Source: Bacterioplanes sp965233665 (lineage in GTDB: Bacteria > Pseudomonadota > Gammaproteobacteria > Pseudomonadales > Oceanobacteraceae). Taken from it: DNA of 64,000 bases. Location of the stretch: assembly GCA_965233665.1 (NCBI GenBank), contig CBDDTG010000008.1:1-64000 (forward strand), in the 5' to 3' direction. Shown piece by piece: positions 59,686 through 64,000 of the stretch (within the stretch, counting starts at the first letter, position 1; the number at the start of each line of letters is the position of its first letter). Position numbers and translations under genes: made by a program. The notes under the pieces were generated by a model that had not been told where the DNA came from, ran no database searches, and saw nothing but the letters and a program-made list of their open reading frames with translations.

Positions 59686-60323
59686 GCGATGCACGCAATG
59701 CGATTTTACAGCGCTTACGCCAGGGCCAAGCACAACAAGCCAAGCCCGCTGAAATGCCGCTGCGCTCACCCAGCCAAGTTTCGTTGGAGGATTTTTGTGA
59801 GCATTTGCAAAATGCCCATGCGCAGGTGATTCATTGCCGCCCCAGTGATTGGCTGAGCACTGTGGTGCAGCGCTTGGTTTCGCACGGCGGCAGTTTGGCT
59901 TGCGGTCGCAGTGTTGAGGGGCAGCAACTGCATCAGGCGGCGGTTGAACAGGGGCTGAATGCGTGTGTGTACGACGAGCAGCTGGATAAACAGCAGCTAT
60001 TTAATCAGATAGATGTGGGGTTTTCTGTGGCCCAAGCCGGCTTAGCCGCCACTGGCACCTTGGTGGTGGAAACTGGCCCTGATGAGCCGCGAATGCTATC
60101 TCTGGTGCCGCCGTTAAGCATTGTGTTGCTGCGCCGTTCAACGCTGTTGGCGGATTTTAACGCTTATGTTCAGCGCCGTGGCGATGCCGCTATGCCAACG
60201 AATTTACTGCTGATTTCTGGTCCTAGTAAAACCGCCGATATTCAGCAAACCTTGGCCTACGGCGCCCACGGGCCAAAAGAATTATGGGTGTTGCTGGTGA
60301 ATGATGTTGAGGAGCCGGCATGA
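59682..60323 (+). CDS. lldG: L-lactate oxidation protein LldG/LutC
   Basis: A 213-aa LUD-domain protein, third subunit of the LldEFG complex. It has the family N-terminus SDARNAILQRLRQG and the core AQAGLAATGTLVVETGPDEP with LVPPLSIVLLRRS and the C-terminal GPSKTADIQQTLAYGAHGPK. It overlaps both neighbours by 4 bases. Confidence 0.94.
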   Translation: MSDARNAILQRLRQGQAQQAKPAEMPLRSPSQVSLEDFCEHLQNAHAQVIHCRPSDWLSTVVQRLVSHGGSLACGRSVEGQQLHQAAVEQGLNACVYDEQLDKQQLFNQIDVGFSVAQAGLAATGTLVVETGPDEPRMLSLVPPLSIVLLRRSTLLADFNAYVQRRGDAAMPTNLLLISGPSKTADIQQTLAYGAHGPKELWVLLVNDVEEPA

Positions 60324-63148
60324 AGCAGATTTTACACGAGCAATGCTTTAGCGCGTTTTTTGCTGACTTAGCCACGGAAATCGGTGAGCACCGTATTTTA
60401 ACCGACCCGCTGCGCACCTTGGCGTACGGCACCGATGCCTCGTTTTATCGCCTGATACCCAAGGCGGTGATCGACGTCGACAATGAAGAAGAAGTGGTGC
60501 TGATTTTAACCTTGGCGCAGCGTCATCGCGTGCACGTGACCTTTCGCGCGGCGGGCACCAGTTTATCTGGCCAAGCGGTGACCGACGGCGTTTTGGTGCG
60601 GCTAAGCCCTGCTTGGAATCACCATGAGGTACTGCAAAACGGCGAGCAATTAACACTGCAGCCTGGCGTTATTGGTGCTCAGGCGAATCGCATATTAGCG
60701 CCTTATGCCCGCAAAATAGGGCCAGACCCGGCGTCGATAAATACCGCTAAAATCGGCGGCATTGTTGCCAACAACGCCTCGGGAATGTGCTGTGGCACAG
60801 CGCAAAACAGCTATCAAACCATTGCCAATATGCGTTTGGTGTTGGCCGATGGCACCGTGCTCGACACCGGCGATGAAGAATCGCGCCGGCATTTTTGCCG
60901 CACTCAGCCGGCGCTGATTGCCAGCATCGAAAGCATGCGTGATGCCGTTTCTCGCAATGATGCCTTGCGCCAGCGCATTGTTAAAAAATTCAGCATTAAA
61001 AATACCACAGGCTATAGCTTAAATGCCTTGGTCGATTTTCATGATCCGATCGACATCATTGCGCATTTAATGGTCGGCTCGGAAGGCACCTTAGGGTTTG
61101 TATCACAAGTCACTTACAACACAGTGCCTGAGCTCGCGCACAAAGCCTCGGCGCTGTTGTTGTTTGCGGACATTGAAATCACCAGTCAGGCCGTGACGGC
61201 CCTGAGCCAAACGCCGGTCGCGGCGGTAGAGCTAATGGACCGCGCCGGCCTTCGCAGTGTGGAAAATAAAGCCGGCATGCCGGCCTATTTACAGCAGTTA
61301 AATGATGAGGCGGCTGCATTGTTGGTGGAGGTGCGAGCCAACAGCGACATTGAGTTAGAGGCGCAACTGCAACAGGTGCACGCCGCACTGGCGCCGTTTG
61401 ACACACTGCAGCCGAAAACCTTCACCACCGACCCGGCCACCTGCCAATTGTATTGGAATATTCGCAAGGGGCTTTTTCCTGCCGTGGGCGCGGTGCGGAA
61501 ACTGGGCACCACCGTCATTATCGAAGACGTGGCCTTTCCGGTGGAAAAACTGGCGCCAGCGGTGCTGGAATTGCAGAGTTTGTTTAAAAAATATCGCTAC
61601 AACGAAGCGATTATTTTTGGCCATGCTTTAGCGGGTAACTTGCACTTTGTATTTACCCAGAATTTTACCGACCCGTCAGAGGTGCAGCGCTACGCCGAGT
61701 TTATGGATGACGTGTGTTTGCTGGTGGTCGGGCGCTATGACGGTTCCCTCAAAGCCGAGCATGGCACTGGTCGCAACATGGCGCCGTTTGTGGAAATGGA
61801 GTGGGGCAAAGCCGCTTATGAGCTGATGTGGCAAATCAAACACGCCTTTGATCCGAATGCGGTGCTTAATCCGGATGTGATTTTAACCCGCAATCCGCGC
61901 GCTCATATTGAACATCTCAAACCCATGCCGCCGGCCCACGAGCTGGTGGATCGCTGCATTGAATGTGGTTTTTGCGAGCCCGTGTGTCCGTCGCGCCACC
62001 TGACGCTGACCCCGCGCCAGCGCATTGTAGTGATGCGAGAGCTAGAGCGGCAGCAATACGAAGGTAAACAACCGGACTACCAACAGTTACTGGACGATTA
62101 TCAATATATGGGCATCGATACCTGCGCAGCCGATGGTTTGTGCAGCCAGGCGTGCCCGGTCGGTATTAATACCGGCGATTTAAGTCGTGAGCTGCGCGCG
62201 CGGCGCAATCAAAAATATCAGCGCAGCGCCAACTGGGTGGCGGATCATTTCGCTGGCGTCAGCAGCGCCAGCCGCTCGGCGTTAAAGCTGGTGGATATCA
62301 CCCAAAAGGTACTGGGCAGTGAAAAACTGAGCACGGTCAGCCAGGCAATGCATCGTCTTAGCGCTAAAAAAATCCCCCAATGGCACAACGCCATGCCATC
62401 TGCGGCGCGCAAAGCTGTGGCCGCGCCCGTGGCGGATGCCGATTTAGTGTATTTCCCCAGTTGCGCCAGTCGCACCATGGCACCGGCACACGACGATGCA
62501 GAAAGGCGCTCCTTGGTGGAGGTTACCCAGCACCTGGCGCGCAAAGCCGGTTTGCGTTTGCGCTTGCTCGACGATGTTGAACAGCATTGCTGCGGCATGC
62601 CGTTGGAAAGCAAAGGCTATTTTGCGCAAGCCGATCGCATGCGTGCCCGGTTAAACCAGACCTTGCTGGAGGCCAGTGATGACGGCCGCATTCCGGTGCT
62701 GATTGATACCAGCCCGTGCGTATTTCGCATGCAGCAACAGTTAGACGAACGCATTCAACTGCTCGACCCCATCGCCTTTGCCAGCCAGCAATTATTGCCA
62801 AGGCTGGAGGTGCAGCGCAGCCCAGAGCCTCTGGCGGTGCACGTTACCTGCTCGACCACCAAACTCGGCCAAGGCCAGGCTCTCATTAACTTGGCCAACG
62901 CGCTAAGCGAGCAGGTAGTGGTGCCTGAGGACATCAGCTGCTGTGGCTTTGCCGGTGATAAAGGCTTTGTGACACCCGAGTTAAATGCCTCCGCATTGGC
63001 GCCTCTTAAGGCTCAGGTTCAGCATTGCCAACAGGGCGTGTCGACCAGTCGAACCTGTGAAATTGGCCTGAGCCATCACAGCGGCATTCCTTATCGTGGT
63101 GTGTTTTATTTGCTGGATCAGCGCTCACGGGCCAAAGCCGTGCCTTGA
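60320..63148 (+). CDS. dld: FAD/iron-sulphur D-lactate dehydrogenase
   Basis: A 942-aa fusion-type enzyme oxidising D-lactate to pyruvate. Order: FAD-binding PCMH domain (residues 40-270, with TFRAAGTSLSGQAVTDG and KIGGIVANNASGM), FAD-oxidase C domain (270-530, with EHGTGRNMAPF), ferredoxin-type motifs CIECGFCEPVCPSR near 545 and CAADGLCSQACPVG near 601, and a CCG region with CCGMPLESKGYF near 757 and CCGFAGDKGF near 874. It overlaps lldG by 4 bases, so both lactate isomers are handled by one operon. No lactate permease gene is in the window. Confidence 0.94.
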   Translation: MKQILHEQCFSAFFADLATEIGEHRILTDPLRTLAYGTDASFYRLIPKAVIDVDNEEEVVLILTLAQRHRVHVTFRAAGTSLSGQAVTDGVLVRLSPAWNHHEVLQNGEQLTLQPGVIGAQANRILAPYARKIGPDPASINTAKIGGIVANNASGMCCGTAQNSYQTIANMRLVLADGTVLDTGDEESRRHFCRTQPALIASIESMRDAVSRNDALRQRIVKKFSIKNTTGYSLNALVDFHDPIDIIAHLMVGSEGTLGFVSQVTYNTVPELAHKASALLLFADIEITSQAVTALSQTPVAAVELMDRAGLRSVENKAGMPAYLQQLNDEAAALLVEVRANSDIELEAQLQQVHAALAPFDTLQPKTFTTDPATCQLYWNIRKGLFPAVGAVRKLGTTVIIEDVAFPVEKLAPAVLELQSLFKKYRYNEAIIFGHALAGNLHFVFTQNFTDPSEVQRYAEFMDDVCLLVVGRYDGSLKAEHGTGRNMAPFVEMEWGKAAYELMWQIKHAFDPNAVLNPDVILTRNPRAHIEHLKPMPPAHELVDRCIECGFCEPVCPSRHLTLTPRQRIVVMRELERQQYEGKQPDYQQLLDDYQYMGIDTCAADGLCSQACPVGINTGDLSRELRARRNQKYQRSANWVADHFAGVSSASRSALKLVDITQKVLGSEKLSTVSQAMHRLSAKKIPQWHNAMPSAARKAVAAPVADADLVYFPSCASRTMAPAHDDAERRSLVEVTQHLARKAGLRLRLLDDVEQHCCGMPLESKGYFAQADRMRARLNQTLLEASDDGRIPVLIDTSPCVFRMQQQLDERIQLLDPIAFASQQLLPRLEVQRSPEPLAVHVTCSTTKLGQGQALINLANALSEQVVVPEDISCCGFAGDKGFVTPELNASALAPLKAQVQHCQQGVSTSRTCEIGLSHHSGIPYRGVFYLLDQRSRAKAVP

Positions 63149-63210
63149 TTGGAACTGGAGACGGCGACTTATATACTGACTGGGCGCATATTTCCGACAG
63201 GAGTGTCGAT

Positions 63211-64000
63211 ATGGATGGCCAGTCGCTGGATTACATCAAAGCCAGAACGTTTGATGCACTGCTCGAACATGCCGACATCGGCCTGGCATTGCTCGATCAC
63301 CACCAGCGCTATTTGGCCATCGATGCCTCACTGGCCGCTGCCAATGGGCAGCCGGTAGAGCAGCACCTGGGGCAATCGGTGGCGACTGTGCTGCCGCAGC
63401 TTTACCCCCATCTTGAAGCATCGTTGCAGCAGGCCTTGCTTGGCCAGCGGGTGGTGCTGGATACCGATCAGCAAGGCCATGCCGATCACTGGCGAGCGGA
63501 GTATTTTCCCCTCGATACCCCCACGCCCACGCCCACGCTGATGGTGTTGGCGCGTAACCATTCGTTGGAGCAATCGATACAGCGTTCAAAAGAGGCCGCG
63601 GCCGATCTTACCCGGCGGGTGCTCGATAGTTTGTTCGCGTTTGTCGGCATGCTAACGCCAGACGGCACCTTGATCGATGCCAACCGTTCGCCGCTGGAAG
63701 CTGCCGGCATCGAACTGGACGATGTGGTGGGTAAGAAGTTCTGGGATTGCTACTGGTGGAGTTATGACCCTAACGTTCAAGCGCAGCTGAAAGAGGCGGT
63801 TGAGCGGGTTGCTGCTGGTGAAGTCGTGCGCTACGACGTGATGGTGCGCATGGCGGGTGATTCGCGTATGACCATCGATTTTATGTTGGCGCCCCTATAC
63901 GACAGGGAAGGACGCCTAACCCATTTGATTCCCTCCGCTAACGACGTTTCCGACCGAGTGGCCAGTGAGCAGCAATTGCGCTCCAGCGAAGATCGCTTTC
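63211..64000 (+). CDS. PAS-domain sensory protein, 5' part
   Basis: The reading frame from ATG 63211 (AGGAG eight bases upstream) stays open to the window's right edge, giving 263 codons. Residues 12-110 look like a first PAS domain (FDALLEHADIGLALLDHHQ), then a short Pro-Thr repeat (PTPTPT), a linker helix, and a second PAS domain at about 140-250 (RVLDSLFAFVGMLTPDGTL, then ANRSPLEAAGIELDDVVGKK), followed by NDVSDRV and the start of another PAS-type linker (LRSSEDRF). No signal peptide or membrane segment is seen. The output domain is beyond the edge: histidine kinase, diguanylate cyclase or phosphodiesterase are all possible. It starts 62 bases after dld. Confidence 0.8.
   Translation, partial: MDGQSLDYIKARTFDALLEHADIGLALLDHHQRYLAIDASLAAANGQPVEQHLGQSVATVLPQLYPHLEASLQQALLGQRVVLDTDQQGHADHWRAEYFPLDTPTPTPTLMVLARNHSLEQSIQRSKEAAADLTRRVLDSLFAFVGMLTPDGTLIDANRSPLEAAGIELDDVVGKKFWDCYWWSYDPNVQAQLKEAVERVAAGEVVRYDVMVRMAGDSRMTIDFMLAPLYDREGRLTHLIPSANDVSDRVASEQQLRSSEDRF

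Noticed and set aside
63510..63532. Short repeated CCCACG units as a possible repeat element
   Set aside because: Only a few copies inside the PAS-protein gene, coding for a Pro-Thr linker; too short to be a mobile or CRISPR-type repeat.

Overview
The window looks like a chromosomal segment of a marine-type gammaproteobacterium (Oceanospirillales/Pseudomonadales-like). The grounds are the gene content and order: lolC-lolD / DUF2062 / comEC-exbB-exbD-msbA-lpxK-ycaR-ptp-murB resembles the Pseudomonas layout, and guaB-guaA, purB next to a RoxA-type hydroxylase and a GNAT gene, and glcB are typical of that group. Nearly all of it is dense, ordinary coding DNA. I see no prophage, insertion sequence, CRISPR array or rRNA operon, and no gap without a gene exceeds 300 bases.

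Layout. 1-3.6 kb: 3' end of gltX, a tRNA-Ala/tRNA-Glu pair behind a near-consensus promoter, then a sugar operon (KdsC-like phosphatase, UDP-glucuronate 4-epimerase family protein, KdsB) for KDO and surface-sugar supply. 3.6-9.1 kb: small membrane protein, GNAT enzyme, roxA, purB, a DedA protein and an unusual double-domain PTPS/QueD-like protein. 9.3-22.8 kb is the least understood part: two very large paralogous lipoproteins (967 and 974 aa) flank a nucleoside-recognition membrane protein and the malate synthase gene. The second lipoprotein is followed by a predicted outer-membrane beta-barrel protein and a GspA/GspB (ExeA/ExeB)-type pair. 22.8-29 kb: dinG helicase, an alpha/beta hydrolase with a C-terminal extra domain, an unknown exported protein, and agmatine-to-putrescine genes aguA-aguB.

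29-40.9 kb is a cell-envelope block: lipoprotein release (one LolC/E-type permease plus LolD), ComEC, ExbB/ExbD, MsbA, LpxK, a YcaR/Trm112-like protein, a low-molecular-weight phosphatase, MurB, then LpxH and PpiB on the other strand. kdsB, which usually sits in this block, is instead at 2.8 kb. 41-47.8 kb: glnS, cysS, an HD-GYP protein, and an xseA / M23 peptidase / small ORF operon. 48-56.4 kb: exported DUF3015 and DUF4105 proteins, a lipoprotein hydrolase, guaB-guaA for GMP synthesis, rlmF, and a DUF4124-M23 protein. 56.4-63.1 kb is a lactate-oxidation locus: a PdhR/LldR-type repressor divergent from lldE-lldF-lldG-dld, with a clear TGGTnnnACCA operator between them. The window ends inside a PAS-domain sensory protein.

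Points most worth a second look: the paralogous giant lipoproteins with the linked beta-barrel/GspAB genes; the PTPS protein whose two halves carry complementary parts of one active site; the DUF4105 protein that pairs a putative Cys/His enzyme domain with a barrel-like tail; and a 57-bp tandem duplication of the 3' end of the DUF2062 gene in which each copy keeps the same peptide tail and stop codon. All functions are read from motifs and family memory; no database search was run.
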